Shown: positions 42,561-56,175 of the stretch, piece after piece
How the letters are laid out: every line of letters starts with the position of its first letter
Position numbering within the stretch: the stretch's first letter is position 1
DNA from: Calonectria ilicicola
Taxonomy: Eukaryota > Ascomycota > Sordariomycetes > Hypocreales > Nectriaceae
Assembly (NCBI GenBank): GCA_020809705.1
Contig: CP085830.1
Span: forward strand, 3,782,001-3,846,000
Reading direction: 5' to 3'
DNA length: 64,000 nucleotides
The notes under the pieces: model-generated
What the model was told of the DNA's origin: nothing
What the model saw: only the letters and a program-made list of their open reading frames with translations
Database searches by the model: none
Made by a program: the position numbers and the translations under genes

Positions 42561-45500
42561 AGCTATTGGTATAAGATTATTAGGTATATCTTTATATTGC
42601 TTGGTAGATCTAGCTTATATGCTAGATTATTGATTATTCTTTTAATTGTAAATAGGCCTAATTGCTACTATAATTATTTATATAGTAGTTTACTTGGTAG
42701 ATAGTATTTGTGATATAATTATAAGTAGACCTTATTATTAACCTTAAGTTGGATTAATTGATACTTAGTATTATATTACCTCTTCACCTTAGCCGCTATA
42801 AAATCTATAGCTAGTTATACTTCCTTTCAAATAGCTTCTCTTAGGAATAATAGGTCTACATTTTCTATTATTAGTTATACTAACTCTATTAGATCTTAGA
42901 GAGTAATCCTATAAATGAATTTATATATAGAGGCTCTAATTGCGGTATTAAATGCTTCATTTAGGTTCCACTGTAATATAGGTAAGATATATGATTAATC
43001 TCCCATTAGATACTCCATATAATAAAAGCATATTACTATTTTAACTATTTGGTTACATCTCTCTGCTAGTCTATTAGCCTACAGGTAGTATACTATTATT
43101 ATTACTATCTTTATTTTAAAACTTATTTATAGACCTCTTTAGAATTCTAAGTTAAATTTACTATTACAGTCTAAAATGATAACTTTTGGTATACCCTAAT
43201 TAGAGAGCATAAGCTATCGGGCTAGTACAATTACCTACTCCTTACTTATATATTTAATAAATCCTAAGATTAATAAGTATCTCTTACTTATTATATAGGT
43301 AACTATCATTAACTGATCGTAAATATCCTATCCTTCCAATACCTATAGCAATCCTTTTATTAATACTAATAGAAATTTAATAATAAAATCTATTATTATT
43401 ATATATATAGGTAGGATTAGGGGTCTATTTAGCAAGTAATTCCTAATAGCTTATTAGTGATTGGTTTGCTTAAGATAGCATATTTTATATTTACAAATAT
43501 GCTTTCTAGCCTATTATATCAAGTTTTTAATATAAAGACCAGATAGCTCTTTTAGTATTCTTTTCTTACTAAAGTAATGCTAATTATTATAGGCTATCTT
43601 TAGGAATTTATTAATTATAGAGTGAAAGATATAAAGCCTATAATATCTAAACTAGCCATAATAGTATAGAAGTCCTTTATATAATTTAAAGTATATTTTA
43701 CACTTTAAAATATTTATAATATCCTTATTATTAAGTATTAAAAGGTCTAAGATCTCTTTCCCTATTATTATATTAATAATCTTTATATAGTATATATTAT
43801 TAAGGTATTTTTTTTAGAACTTCCTCTTGGACTTCTCTATTATTAGGGCTTCCATTGCCACTAGTATATTATCTAGGGCTATGTAGTCAGGTTGCAGCCG
43901 CGCTTGGTTCCTATTGGTCTCTAGGGCTGCCAAGTAGTTTAATGTATTTAGGATAAAGTTCTTCTTTTTTAGAAGGTAGTATATATTAAGCTTATATTTT
44001 AATAAGTAGATTGAAATAATTATTAATTTATAATTTACTTAGTTTATATTAGATATAGTAAGTATAGTTTTCTTTATAATTTATTTTATTGTAAAGTAAT
44101 CTATGAAGGTGATTGTTAGGTATATTAATAATTGGATGTATGTATACAATCTCTTAACCACTTATACTAAATATACTACCTTTAGTTCTAATAAGCTATA
44201 GTTTCTTTCTGCTAAGCTAAGAGTATGACTTAGAAAGTAAATAGATCTTATTATTATTACTAAGATATATAATATCCTATTTTATTTATAATTATTCTTA
44301 AGATAGAAAAGTATTACTTTAAAGCCTTACTAAATGCTTATATTTACTTAAAGGTATAGTTTCTTACTTTATTTAAGGTAAAAGAGTATTTTTATACTAA
44401 TTACTTTATATTAGATTGTTTTAAATGTAAATCTTTCTTCCTTTATAAGGTTATAATATATTATACAGGTATAAGTCTTTTATTTATTAGGATTTCTATT
44501 GATTACTTTACCTTATTTATATCCTGCTCTTAATAGCACAATCTTACATTTTTATAAAGGCTCTATAAGCTAAGTATAGTATAGGATAAGGTACCTAATA
44601 TATCCTATGGCTCCAATATACTACTCCAGAGCTAATAGTTAGGCTAGGAACTCTAATTTTGCAAATAATATAATCCGCTCCTTTATAATAATTAGACCAA
44701 AAGTATCTACTTAAAAGCTAAGCACCTATATATTAGAATATCCAATCTAACTCTTTTAAAGAAGATAATAATATTCTTTTCTTAAAAGAGTTTAAATAGT
44801 CTCTATAGATGTCCAAGGTGCTTTTCTTCTATCTTAGAGAAGATTATAATATTATTAATAAAGGCTCTATAGAATTTGTGGTATAAGTGTAATAAATGGT
44901 CTATATACTACTATATGTATGCTAGGGAGTTCTAGAATCTTATTAGGGTAATTATTAATTACTCTAACCCTTAATAGCTAATTATTATAAAGTAGTTATA
45001 ATGCTTTAATCTTACTTTAAATTAAAAGAAGAATAATAATATATTAACAGCTATAATATACTAGATCCCTTAAAGTACCTAGATAATATCTTCCTATTTT
45101 AATAGTAGATAGTTATCTAGGATAATAACCTTATTAAAAGCATATAAGTCTACTACTATCCTTCCTTTTAGTTCCTTATTAACTGTTTTTCATATAATAA
45201 AGATAGGTATTATAAATAAGGTCAGTCCTTTAATCTATTTTAGTTTACCCTATTAGTAAAGTTCATTGAACTTTATATTAATAAACTATCAATCTTTTAA
45301 GCTAGATAGATAGAGGTGCTAGAAGATAGTTTGCTTATATTAATTATTAATAAGCAACACTTGTAGCTCTTTACCTTCTAGTACTTCTACTAAATCTATA
45401 TTATTTTATAATTAAATATATTTTTTTATTAAAGCTTTAATCTTTTTAATAAAATAATTATTCTAACTATAGATATATACTCCTTCTATTATAATAATCT

Positions 45501-48500
45501 TAGAAAGATTAAATATTTACTAAATATATATCTAATATAAAATACTTAATTATCTCTTAAATATTAAAGTAGAGTTCTTAATGATCTTACCACTTATCTT
45601 AATAATAATAGTTTTTAGTTCTTATATAAGGTATATTATTACTTTTAAAAGTAATTTCCTTCTTTACTTCTAAAGTAGCTTAGCTATATATATATTAGTA
45701 AAAATAATATTGCTAAATAATCTTATAATTATATTAACTATTATTAATCGGTTTTAGTTCACTTTATAATTACTAGTAATAATTACTATATTAATTGAGG
45801 TAAATATAAACTCAGATCCTATAATATTTATTTATAACAAAAATATACCCTTTTCTTTAGATACTATATTTGGAGCTTTACTTCTAAATATTATATAGGT
45901 TATAATTATAGCTGTAAGTGCTTGGATCTATATAGTAGCTATAAATGCCTACTCCTTCTTATACTTAGTAATATTATTAAGCTTTTACTTCTAGTAGAGC
46001 TTAATAGCCTTTTTAAAGTTATTAATAATTATAATTCTAGCTAAAATATTATAATTAATTATTATATTTATTATATATTTGGTAAAGATATAAAATATAA
46101 ATATTCAATCTTTAGAAATCTCCTTCTAAGTTGCTGGTATAATGTGTGCTTGCCCTACAAGAATAACTATATCTCTAGCCACTCCAACTTATTAAATTAT
46201 ATTCTTCTTTAAACAATTAATATAATATAGGATATAGAAGTTATCTAAGGTATTATAGTAGAGCTATCTTTGCAATATAATAATATCGATCTTGTAGAGG
46301 TTTAAGAAACCATTCCTAAGAAAGATCCCTAGTTTAAGTCTATCTTATACTTATATATTAATTATAAACTTTACTATCCACTTAGTAATTCCGCTAATAT
46401 TTATTCCTTTAATAAATATATTAAAGATTACCTATTTACTAACTTGGATTGTATTGCTAATACTATTAACAGATATTAGGGTTCTTTGCTCTATAATATA
46501 ATTAAATAGCTATAGTAGCTCTTTATTAATCATAGGGTTTCTATACCTTATATTAATATAGATCTCCTTTTCTTCCTTATTATCCTTACTAGCCTTAATT
46601 TTAATATATATATAGATGTAGTATATATTACTTACCTTTGCCCTTTTATATAGAATAAATAGCTTATTTGTAAGTGGTAGTTACTTAGGTTTCTCCTTTC
46701 TAGGTCCTTGACATTCTTTATTAAGGTATACAAAGAGTTTATTGTAGAAAAGGAAGTCCTACTTATAGCCCTTACAATATACTTCCCCAGGGAAAATTAT
46801 AAGTGCTTCTTTAGCTAGCTCTATAGATTTTATATAAATATTAATATATATATATTCTTTAAAAAGGATTAAAGAATTAAAGGCATACTTATATTAAGTG
46901 CACTTATTCTTTCCCTGGGCACTTTATAAGATCTATCCTTATAATAATATATAATATCTATCCTAAGAAGCTTTAAAGGTAGTAGACTTATTAGAGCTTA
47001 ATTTGCCCTCCTTGGGGCTAGGTTCCTATTCTTAGTTAGTAGGTTCCTCCTTAGTAAGGTATTTATCTTTAGGTTTCACCTTCTTATCTTTATATAAGCT
47101 ATCTTTAGTAAGGTACTATTATTCCTAGGATCGGTTCCGGTCCTTGTATTGCTTATTCTTATAATAGTAGTTATAATTATGGTTGTTTGATTATTTATTA
47201 TCTTGGTAAGTATAGTATTCTTACCTATTAGTATTATTATACCTCCTTTTATAATATAATTGTTAATTATCTTAGTACCTTTATTAGGAGTTTATTTATT
47301 TATCTTTAAGTATTATTATATTAATATTCTTCTTTTAATTCTTACAATCCTAGATAAACTTAATAATAGTTATTTTAGATATTAAAATCTATAGTAGGTA
47401 TGCAATCTTGTAATTAATAAGTAGGAAGATTATTTTAAGAATCTCTCTATCTGCCTATATTCCGGCTTATTTAGCAAGCTTAGCCTTACACTATACTTAG
47501 AGAGGAAGAGATATATCTTATCAGGTAGAGTCAAGTATATATTTCTCAGTTATATACTCTTCCAACAAATCTAACTCCTAAGGCTTGAATTGCCTTATAA
47601 GATCTTAATAGAAGTAAGAGATAGAGCCCTTTATAATCTTAGCTTGCTTTTTATTATTAAGCTCCTTTATTAGCTATTTATAGGCTATACTCTAAAATAT
47701 TGTGAGGTAGTGCTCCTAAAGAGAATCTTTACCAAATTATTTGAAGGTTTTAAGGTATATATAGAAAAGGCTAATATTAGTATAAAGTTATTTGCCTTGT
47801 ACGATAATAAGTCCTTATTTTCTGGGGTTTTTGAAATCTAGGTCAAAGGTTCTGATAGTATCATGCTTAACTTATCTTCCATCTGCCTAACTGCTCACCA
47901 AGAGTGATGTATGAGACTGAATATATTATAATAAACTAAGGCTTACATTTAAAGAGTCCGATGAACTAGAAGAGAGTGATGAATTGCTTGGATAGTTATT
48001 ACTATTATATTTAGCTTATAGTTATACCGATTTGTAGTAGCGCTTGCTTAAGTGGGCTGGGGTTTATGACCTTCTGCTACTAGAGGTATCTAGGCTAAAG
48101 TATACTAAGCTTCCCCCCCAAGTTAACTAGATCGACTAGGTAGAGTAGCTGGCCTCTTTTAGGCTAGAGGGGTTGCCCTATTGCTTAGGTCCTTACTTAT
48201 TTGTGAAGACTAGGTTTTCCAGAACAGATGAATTAGGTATAGTAGTATTCACAGATATATTATTAGGCTGTAATATCTTACTAAAAGAGATTATAAGAAA
48301 TCTAAAGAAGTTTAAGAATATAATATATTTAGCAACTTCTTGCCTCTAAACCGCTAGGGCATCTAGATACTAAGTCTTAGCTTGAGGCACATTAGCTAAA
48401 ATAATGATATTCTAATAGCCCTATTTAATAACACTATCTATATAATCTCTTATCTATTGGGCGAAGATGGTATCCTAGAGGGTAAACTTACTAAGAGTCT

Positions 48501-49309
48501 TTATTAACTATTTTTTAAGTATTAATTTATTATAATAAACTCCCTATCCTATAACTCTTCTTACCTCCTCCTCATCCAAGAACTAATCTTTATATTATTT
48601 ATTAGATTTTATAATAAATACCCTTTAGTTAATAATCTTAGCTCTTTAGGGCTCTAGCTGGGGCTAGGGGGTGTTATCCTTTATAGATCTTACCTCTTTA
48701 TCCCTATCTTTTCCAAGGATTAGGTTTGCCAGGGAGAGATCTTCTTTCTCTTAGAAAGATATAGGCTTTACTGAGGCTAAGGCTAAGGTAGTAGGTCTTG
48801 CTATGTTATTATAAGCTTATTTAATAATAGGGGAGTGGTGGTATAAGAAGGTATTTATCTTAAATAAGCTAAAGTAATAGTTATAAAATGTAAGGTAGTA
48901 TTAATTAATGGGAATATAGATCTATAATTAAATTATTATAATTATTATAAAAGTTAAGTAATCTATTATAATAGAGATAATATTAATAATTTTAAGCCTT
49001 ATTTTTATAATAAAAAAATACTTTTTATGGTTTTATAAGGTAGTTTAAGGTTATTTTATAATCTCTAATAATTAATATTTTCTTTAGATTGTATAGGTAG
49101 CTGGATAAGGTATTCTCTATATAAAGGAAGATTCTAGAGAGAGATTCTAAAGATAGGTTTACAAGAATCATTGTAAATATTTTTCTTACTAATTAATTAA
49201 CTAATAACCTAGTAGTATATTATACTAGAATATAGTTTAAGATTATTTAGTGTAATTATTTAGAATAATATTATAGTATTAATCTTAAGGAGAAGTAATT
49301 ATTACTATA
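41942..49309 (-). pseudogene. Nested element: gag-pol remnant with chromodomain and basic tail
   Basis: Degenerate polyprotein on the minus strand, ending in a TAG at 41944-41942. The reverse transcriptase box at 44862-44851 reads FINN where the family has two aspartates; GAT-to-AAT is the RIP change. The 3' end (42,560-41,942) is much less mutated: a chromodomain-like segment with YWVN-x-KGY and ATWV, then a Lys/Arg/Pro/Gln-rich tail with repeated KRxPGQPxK-like units. Gag, protease and integrase are too damaged to delimit. Confidence 0.7.
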
Positions 49310-49472
49310 TAATATAGTAAGATTAGAACAGTAGGGGTCTTAATAATATATAGTAGGAAGGTTAATATCTTCTTCTCTATCTACCCTAGTAATAGGCTTA
49401 TATATGCCTTCTAAGGGTGCCTAAGGCATACACTTATAGGGTTCCATATATGTTGACACCATTTCCGTATCA
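49310..49472 (-). repeat. 5' LTR of the nested element
   Basis: 163 bp; on the plus strand it ends CCGTATCA and begins TAATATAG, a transition variant of TGATACGG. Confidence 0.88.
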
Positions 49473-49477
49473 ATAAT
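49473..49477. repeat. Target-site duplication of the nested element, right (ATAAT)
   Basis: Matches 41665-41669. Confidence 0.85.
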
Positions 49478-52400
49478 ATAAGGCTAAGCTTACTAAATAA
49501 GCTAGAATATAAATAGATAGAGAGATTCTTAAAACAATCTTCCTACTTATTAATTATAAAATTATATATTTACTATAGATTCTAATATCTAAGATAATTA
49601 TTACCAAATTTATCTAAGATTACAAAGATCAAAAGAAGAACATTAATATAATAATACTTAAAAATAAATAAATAAACTTCTAATAAAAATATTAAAATAA
49701 TTAATAATTATACTATAAAAAAAGATATAATAATACTAATAGATAAGAATACTATACTTACCAAAACAATAAACAATTAAATAACTATAATTATAACTAC
49801 TATCACAAGGATAAGCAATATAAGGACTAGAACTAATCTTAAGAATAACAACACCCTACTAAAGATAGCTTATATAAAGACAAAAAGGTAAAACCTAAAA
49901 GCAAATACCTTACTAAGAAGAAACCTACCAATTAAAAATAGAAACCTAGCTCTAAGGAGGGCAAATTAAGCTCTAATAAATCTACTACCTTTAAAGCTTC
50001 TCAAGATAAATATTACACATTATTACAAAGACAGGTCCCACAAAGCGCCCAAGGAAAGAACAAGTGCACTTAATATAAGCATACCTTTAACTCCCTAGTC
50101 CTTCTTAAAGAATACACATACATTAATACCTATATAAAACCTACAGAGCTAGCCAAAAAAGCACTCATAACCCCCCCTAGGGAAGCATATTATAAAAGCT
50201 ATAAGTAAAACTTCCTCTCCCACAATAAACTCTTTATATACCTTAACAAAGGGTATCAAGGACCTAGAAAGAAGAAACCTAAGCAACCACCACCTATAAA
50301 TAAGCTATTTATCCTATATAAAAGGGCAAGGGCAAGTAATATATACTATACCTATATATATATTAAAATTAAGGCTAATAAGGATAATAAAAAAGAAAAA
50401 GAGATCTATACTAATATAAAGTGTGGAAATCTTATAATTAATAGAGAGCTACTATAGCTATTTAATCACACTATAAAGCAAAAAACCCCAGTATCTATCA
50501 ATAGCATTAGCAACACAATTTAAGTTAGCAAATAAACAACCTTTAACATATTTATTAAAGAAATAAATACTAGTGGAACTATCAAGCAAACAGCAAAGTT
50601 TACAACTAATATATAGATATAAGATAGACTTAAACCAAGGGCCCTCTTTAGAAATAGTTTCTTAAATCTCTATAAGATCAATATTATTATATTATAAAAA
50701 CAGCTCTACTACAATACCCTAGACAACTTTTACATCCTATATCACATTAATTGCCTAAAGAAGAATATAATTTAATAAGTTAAAATAATTAAAAATATAA
50801 TCATTCCTACAGGGCAAGCATATATTATACCAGCAACTTAAAAGGAGATTCCTAAAAACTAAGTATTTATATTTTATACCTCCACTAAATATATAATAAA
50901 TATAATAATTAATTATAATATCTTAATTAAAATTATAATTATTAATAACTTTAAAAAAGCTATTAAGCTCCACCAAAAGCAAAAGCTTAATAATATTATT
51001 AAATATAAGAAGAAGTAAGTATTTATAGCCATTATATAAGTCCAAGCACTTACAATTATAACTATAATCTATATAATATTTAAAAGTAAAGCTTTAAATA
51101 TAGTATCTAAAGAAAAAGATATATTTTCACTATAAATAAGTATTATAAGATCTAAGTTTACACTTACCCCAATTAATACAATAATTATCACCAATAATTA
51201 CAAAGTAAACTAAGATCAACTAATAATAATTAATATAATTGTAAGATCACTTAATAATACTATTTTTATTAATATATATATAGCTAAGCTACCCTAAAAG
51301 TAAAGAAAGAAATTACCTTTAAAAGTAATAATATATTTTATATAAGAATCAAAAACTATTATTATTAAGATAAGTAGCAAGATTACTAAGAACTCTACCT
51401 TAATACTTAAAAGGCAATTAAATATCCTATACCAAATATATATCTAGTAAATATCTAATCTTCCTAAGATTATTATAATAAAAGAAATATATATCTATAA
51501 TTAGAATAATTACTTTATTAAAAAGATTAAAGCTTTAATAAAAAAATATACTTAATTATAAAATAATATAAGCTTAATAGAAATATTAAAAGGCAAAAAG
51601 CTATAAGTATTACTTATTAATAACTAATATAAGCAAATTATCTCCTAGCACTTTTACCTATCTAGCCTAAAAGATCAATAGTTTATTAATACAAAATTCA
51701 ACAAACTCTACCAACAAAGTAAACTAAAATAGATTAAAGGACCAATCCTATTTACAATACCTATCTTTATTATATAAAAAACAATTAATAAGGAACTAAA
51801 AGGAAGGATAATAGTAGACCTATATACCCTTAATAAGATTATTATCCTAGATAATTACCTACTACCAAGATAAAAAGATATTATTTAGATACTTTAAGAG
51901 GCCTAATATATCATAGCTATTAACATATTATCATTCTTCTTCTAATTTAAAATAAGATTAAAGTATTATAACTACTTTATAATAATTAACTATTAAAGAT
52001 TAAAGTAATTAATAATTATTTTAATAAAATTCTAGAACTCCTTAATATATATATAATAATATATAAACTATTTATTACACCTATATTATAAATTCTATAG
52101 AGCCTTTATTAATAATATTATAATCTTCTTTAAAATAGAAGAAAAGTATTTTAGATATCTATAAAAGCTATTTAAACTCTTTTAAGAAAAGAATATTACT
52201 ATCTCCTTTAAAAAGAACTAGATTAGATACTCTAATGCACAGATGCTTAACTTCCAAATAGACACTTTTAGTCTAACTATTATAGAGGAGTGGATTATAT
52301 TATTTATAAAATTAGAGTTCCTAGCCTAACTATTAGCTCTAAAGTAATATATTAGAGCCATAAGATATATCAGGCACTTTATCCTATACTATACTTAGCT

Positions 52401-54969
52401 TATAGAGCTTTTATAAAAACATAAGATTATATTATTAAAAGTAAAATATAAATAAGGTAAAGTGATTAATAGAAATCCTAATAAATAAAAGGCTTATATT
52501 TATATAATATATTATAATCTTATAAAAAAAGAAAAATTTATATTTAAAATAATCTAATATAAAGTAATTAATATAAAAATACTCTTTTATTTTAAATAAA
52601 ATAAGAAATTATACTTTTAAGTAAATATAAGCATTTAGTAAGACTTTAAAGTAGTACTTTTCTATCTTAGGAATAACTATAAATAGGACAGAATATTATA
52701 TATTCTAGCAATAGCAATAAGACCCATTTACTTTCTAAGTTACACTCTTAGCTCAACAGAAAGAAACTATAGCTTATTAGAACTAGAGATAATATATTTA
52801 ATATAAGTGATTAAGAGATTATATATATATATCTAATTATCAATATACCTAATAATCACCTTTATAGACCACTTTATAATAAAATAAATTATAAAGAAAA
52901 CCATACTCACTATATTTAATACAAACCAAGCAAATTATAAACTAGTAATTACTTTAATCTACTTATTAAAATATAAGCTTAATATATACTACTTCCTAAA
53001 AAGAAGAACTTTATCCTAAATATATTAAACTACTTAGTAGCCCTAAAGACCAATAGGAACCAAGCGCAATTACAATCTAATTATATAGCCCTAGATAATA
53101 TGCTAGTAGTAATAGAAGCCTTAATAATAGAGAAGTCTAAGAGGAAGTTCCAAGAGGGATATCTTAATAATATATATTATATAAAAATCATTAATATAAT
53201 AATAAAAAAAAGATCTTAAACCTTTTAATACTTAATAATAAAAATATTATAAATATTTCAAAGTATAAAATATACTTTAAATTATATAAAAAACTCCTAT
53301 ACCATTATAGCTAATTTAAATACTATAAGCTCTACATTCCTCACTCTATAATCAATAAATTCCTAAAGATAGCTTATAATAATTAACATTATTTTAATAA
53401 GGAAAGGATATTAAAAAGCTATCTAGCCTTTATATCAAAAACTTAATATAATAGGCTAGAAAGTACATCTATAAATACAAGATATATTACCTTAAGTAAA
53501 TTAATTATTAATAAGCTATTAGAAATTACTTACTAAATAAACCCCTAATCCTATCTATACATATAATAATAATAGATTTTATTATTAAACTCCTACTAAT
53601 ATTAATAAAAAGATTATTATAAGTATTAGAAGAATAAAATATCCATAATCAATTAATAACAATTACTTATATAATAAGTAAGAGATACTTATTAATCCTG
53701 GGATTTATTAAATATATAGGTAAAAAGTAGGTAACTGTGCTAGCCTAATAGCTTATACTTTTTGATTAAGGTATGTTAAAAGTCATCATTTTAGACTATA
53801 ATAGCAAATTCAACTTAGAATTCTAGAGAGATTTATAAATAAGTTTTAAAATAAAAATAATAATAATAATAATATATTACCTATAAGCTAATAAACTAAT
53901 AAAGAGATATAACCAAATAATTAAAATAGTAATACGCTTTTATTATATAGAGCATCCAATAAAAGATTAATTATATATCTTACTTATACTATAGTAAAAT
54001 CTAAATAAAATATTTAATACTATAATTAAAGCCTTTATATATAAATTTATCTATAAAATCACTCTCTAAAGTTTAATAAAATCAATATAACTAATAATAA
54101 AAAATATAGACCTATTATTCCTAAAAGAAGCTATTTGGAAAGAAGTATAACTAGTTATAGATTTTATAGTAGCCAAGGCAAAGAGGTAGTATAATACTAA
54201 GCATTAACCAATCCAACTTAAGATCAATAATAAGATCTACTTATAATTATATTATAAATATTATTTACTAAATAAGCTATTATATAAATAATTATAGTAG
54301 CAATTAGGCCCATTTATAATCAAGAGAATAATTAATAATCTAGTATATAAGCTAGATCTATTAAGTAATATAAAGATATATCTAATAATCTTATACCAGC
54401 AGCTTATACTAGCCTATATTAATAACTTCTAGCTAAAAGAACCTAGATCAATTTTTAAAGATAATAGGGCTAATTAGTATAAGATAAATAAGATCCTTAG
54501 CTAGAAAAACCAATATACTAATAAATATAATCTAATAATTATAAAAGAATATTAGGTAAATTAAAAAGATTATAGACACTACTAGGCTATATAGATCTAA
54601 GTAAAGAATATCAATCCAGACCTAATTGTAGAATTTCAATATTAACAAGCTCCTAAAGGCAATATCCTTTAACTAACCTAATAACTTCAAGATCACAATA
54701 GGAAATAGGCCAAAGCCCCTATCACCACTCCTAGCCCAGAAAAATCACTAGAAAACAGAACCATCTTACCGCCAAAGCAACAACCTAGAAGACCTTGTAA
54801 ATATCCCAAGCCAGACCAGCAGAAGGACAACGCAGGCCTAGATCCTCCCAAGCAGCAACCAGGGCAACCACACAAGACTCCCCCACCAATTATTAATCTA
54901 AGATCTAGCCCAGATCCCCTTGCAAAGAGACCCAAAGGGCAACCCCCTAAGAACAAGGTCATTATCTAG
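49478..54969 (+). pseudogene. Outer element: pol remnant (RT, RNase H, integrase, chromodomain, basic tail)
   Basis: Continuation of the outer internal region after the nested insertion. RT: FINN box at 52105-52116, then a KLFKLF-EKNITIS stretch. RNase H: RPIYFLS-TLSSTERNYS at about 52,719-52,775. Integrase follows (HFNKERILK-type zinc-binding remnant near 53,390). A chromodomain remnant lies at about 54,440-54,600. The last 280 bases, ending in TAG at 54967-54969, read openly and code PPKQQPRRPCK, PPKQQPGQPHK and AKRPKGQPPKNK, three AT-hook-like units. Stops are frequent elsewhere. Confidence 0.75.
54690..54969 (+). other. GC-richer island that escaped RIP, outer copy
   Basis: Retains many CpA dinucleotides and an open frame, while the flanks have almost lost them. 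It matches the tail-coding part of the spared island in the nested copy. Confidence 0.75.
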
Positions 54970-55078
54970 GCAAATCGGAGGAAAAGATCATATAAAATAC
55001 AAAGGTTTAGAATAAGAAGATATATATAGCATTCCAATCACTGAGGACAATAAATAATTTCTTAAATACACCAGGATA

Positions 55079-55241
55079 TAATACGGAAATAGTATCAACA
55101 TATATAGAACCTTATAAGTATATACCTTAGGCACCCTTAGAAGGCATATATAAGCCCATTACTAAGGTAAATAGAGAAGAAGACATTAACCTTCCTACTA
55201 CATATCATTAAGACCCCTACTGTTCTAATCCTACCGTATCA
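55079..55241 (+). repeat. 3' LTR of the outer element
   Basis: 163 bp, starts TAATACGG (mutated TGATACGG) and ends with the intact CCGTATCA. Confidence 0.88.
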
Positions 55242-55246
55242 GCCGC
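55242..55246. repeat. Target-site duplication, right (GCCGC)
   Basis: Matches 39682-39686 exactly. Confidence 0.85.
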
Positions 55247-55320
55247 CCTAACTTCCACCTCTCAACATCAACGCAATTGCCTTTATTTCAAATTGCATCC
55301 TACACTAACCCCTCTGGCAG

Positions 55321-56175
55321 TTCAGCGCCGGGTGTCAACTCGGCCCCTGTAATATTCAAGGAAGTTACGATAACTTTTACTTGGATAATGACTTATGCTA
55401 CGATCCAGCAAGCTATTTAAACGATCATCATTGGTGGGTGTCTCTCGGCGTTTACGCAGCAGATAATCCTGATCAAGCTACATGGGACGCGCTGCCGATT
55501 CAGCAGGTAATTTAAGAAAGCCTCCGACAGGACCCCCTGAAAGACCTACATTGAAGAAAATCTCATGATAAACCATAGGAGCAACCAATTCCGTCTACTG
55601 CTGAGGAATCGCTTCCCTCACAGTCTTCTTCCTCATCACATATTAGTCTCGTCCGAGATAGTTCTTCACCAAGTCCTTCATCAATTAATTCTGATTCGTT
55701 GCCTGGTGGGATAATTGTATTTAATTCATCTCGCATTCGAGAGGCACCTAAACTACGCTGCGATTACTGTAGACTGTCTCTTGAGGGTGTTGATTCTCTT
55801 CTGTAAGTTCCTTCTCAGTTTTACCATCATTTCCCGACAGCTCATAATTTCCAATGAAGACAGCATCTTTTAAAGTCTCATCATTCTAGTGCCTCTAAAC
55901 ATTTCCATTGCGGAAGGCGTGGCTGCAAGACGACAAAAGACGAAAGATCCTTGAAGCGACATTTGCATAATCACCATGGTCTAGAATTGTATACCTGCCG
56001 GTGTAGGCGTGCTGAGCGAAAGGATAAACATGTTTACCACATTCAGAAATATCAATGTGAAGGACAAGATCCTTACATATGCAGATGCGGACATAAGGTA
56101 CACAGTCTCATCATCCACAAAGAGCACATCCAAGGATGTGGTAAACTCTCAAAGGGAAGACGCGCGAGGCGGTAG
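55321..56175 (+). CDS. C2H2 zinc-finger protein, 5' end missing (gene probably broken by the retroelement)
   Basis: Three exons join in frame: 55321-55506, 55579-55802, 55860-56175 (about 241 aa). The first encodes CQLGPCNIQGSYDNFYL and NDHHWWVSLGVYAADNP, the second a Ser-rich linker and the start of finger 1. Zinc ligands: Cys-Asp-Tyr-Cys with HLLKSHH downstream, then a second finger FHCGRRGCKTTKDERSLKRH, then further Cys/His pairs (YTCRCRRAERKDKHVYH, YICRCGHKVHSLIIH). No ATG exists in the frame of exon 1: it starts after a TAA and a CTAAC...CTGGCAG acceptor, with no GT donor between that acceptor and the retroelement edge 75 bases upstream. The 5' exon must therefore lie beyond the element. 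Likely a DNA-binding regulator; I know no named homologue. Confidence 0.62.

Larger units (their letters stand above)
41670..49472 (-). mobile_element. Nested LTR retrotransposon of the same family, opposite orientation
   Basis: 7,803-bp element on the minus strand, with 163-bp LTRs at 49310-49472 (5') and 41670-41832 (3') and 5-bp duplications ATAAT on both sides. Its internal part is the reverse complement of the outer element: gag-like near 47.5-49.3 kb, RT box at 44851-44862 (also FINN), chromodomain and tail at 41942-42560. Mutated by RIP-type transitions like its host. The insertion point in the outer copy corresponds to the sequence at about 47.5 kb of the nested copy, which reads through unbroken there. 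Confidence 0.9.
39687..55241 (+). mobile_element. Outer Ty3/gypsy-type LTR retrotransposon, RIP-mutated and split by a nested copy
   Basis: The insertion is bounded by TGATACGG...CCGTATCA termini and the 5-bp duplication GCCGC. It has direct 163-bp LTRs (39687-39849 and 55079-55241), and its own sequence is 39687-41669 plus 49478-55241, about 7.75 kb. The order of traces on the plus strand is gag-like region, reverse transcriptase (FxDD-type box mutated to FINN at 52105-52116), RNase H (SST-E-RNYSLLELE run at about 52,720-52,790), integrase, chromodomain and basic tail. RT before integrase means Ty3/gypsy. The DNA is extremely AT- and TA-rich with stops in every frame, as expected from RIP. 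Confidence 0.9.
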
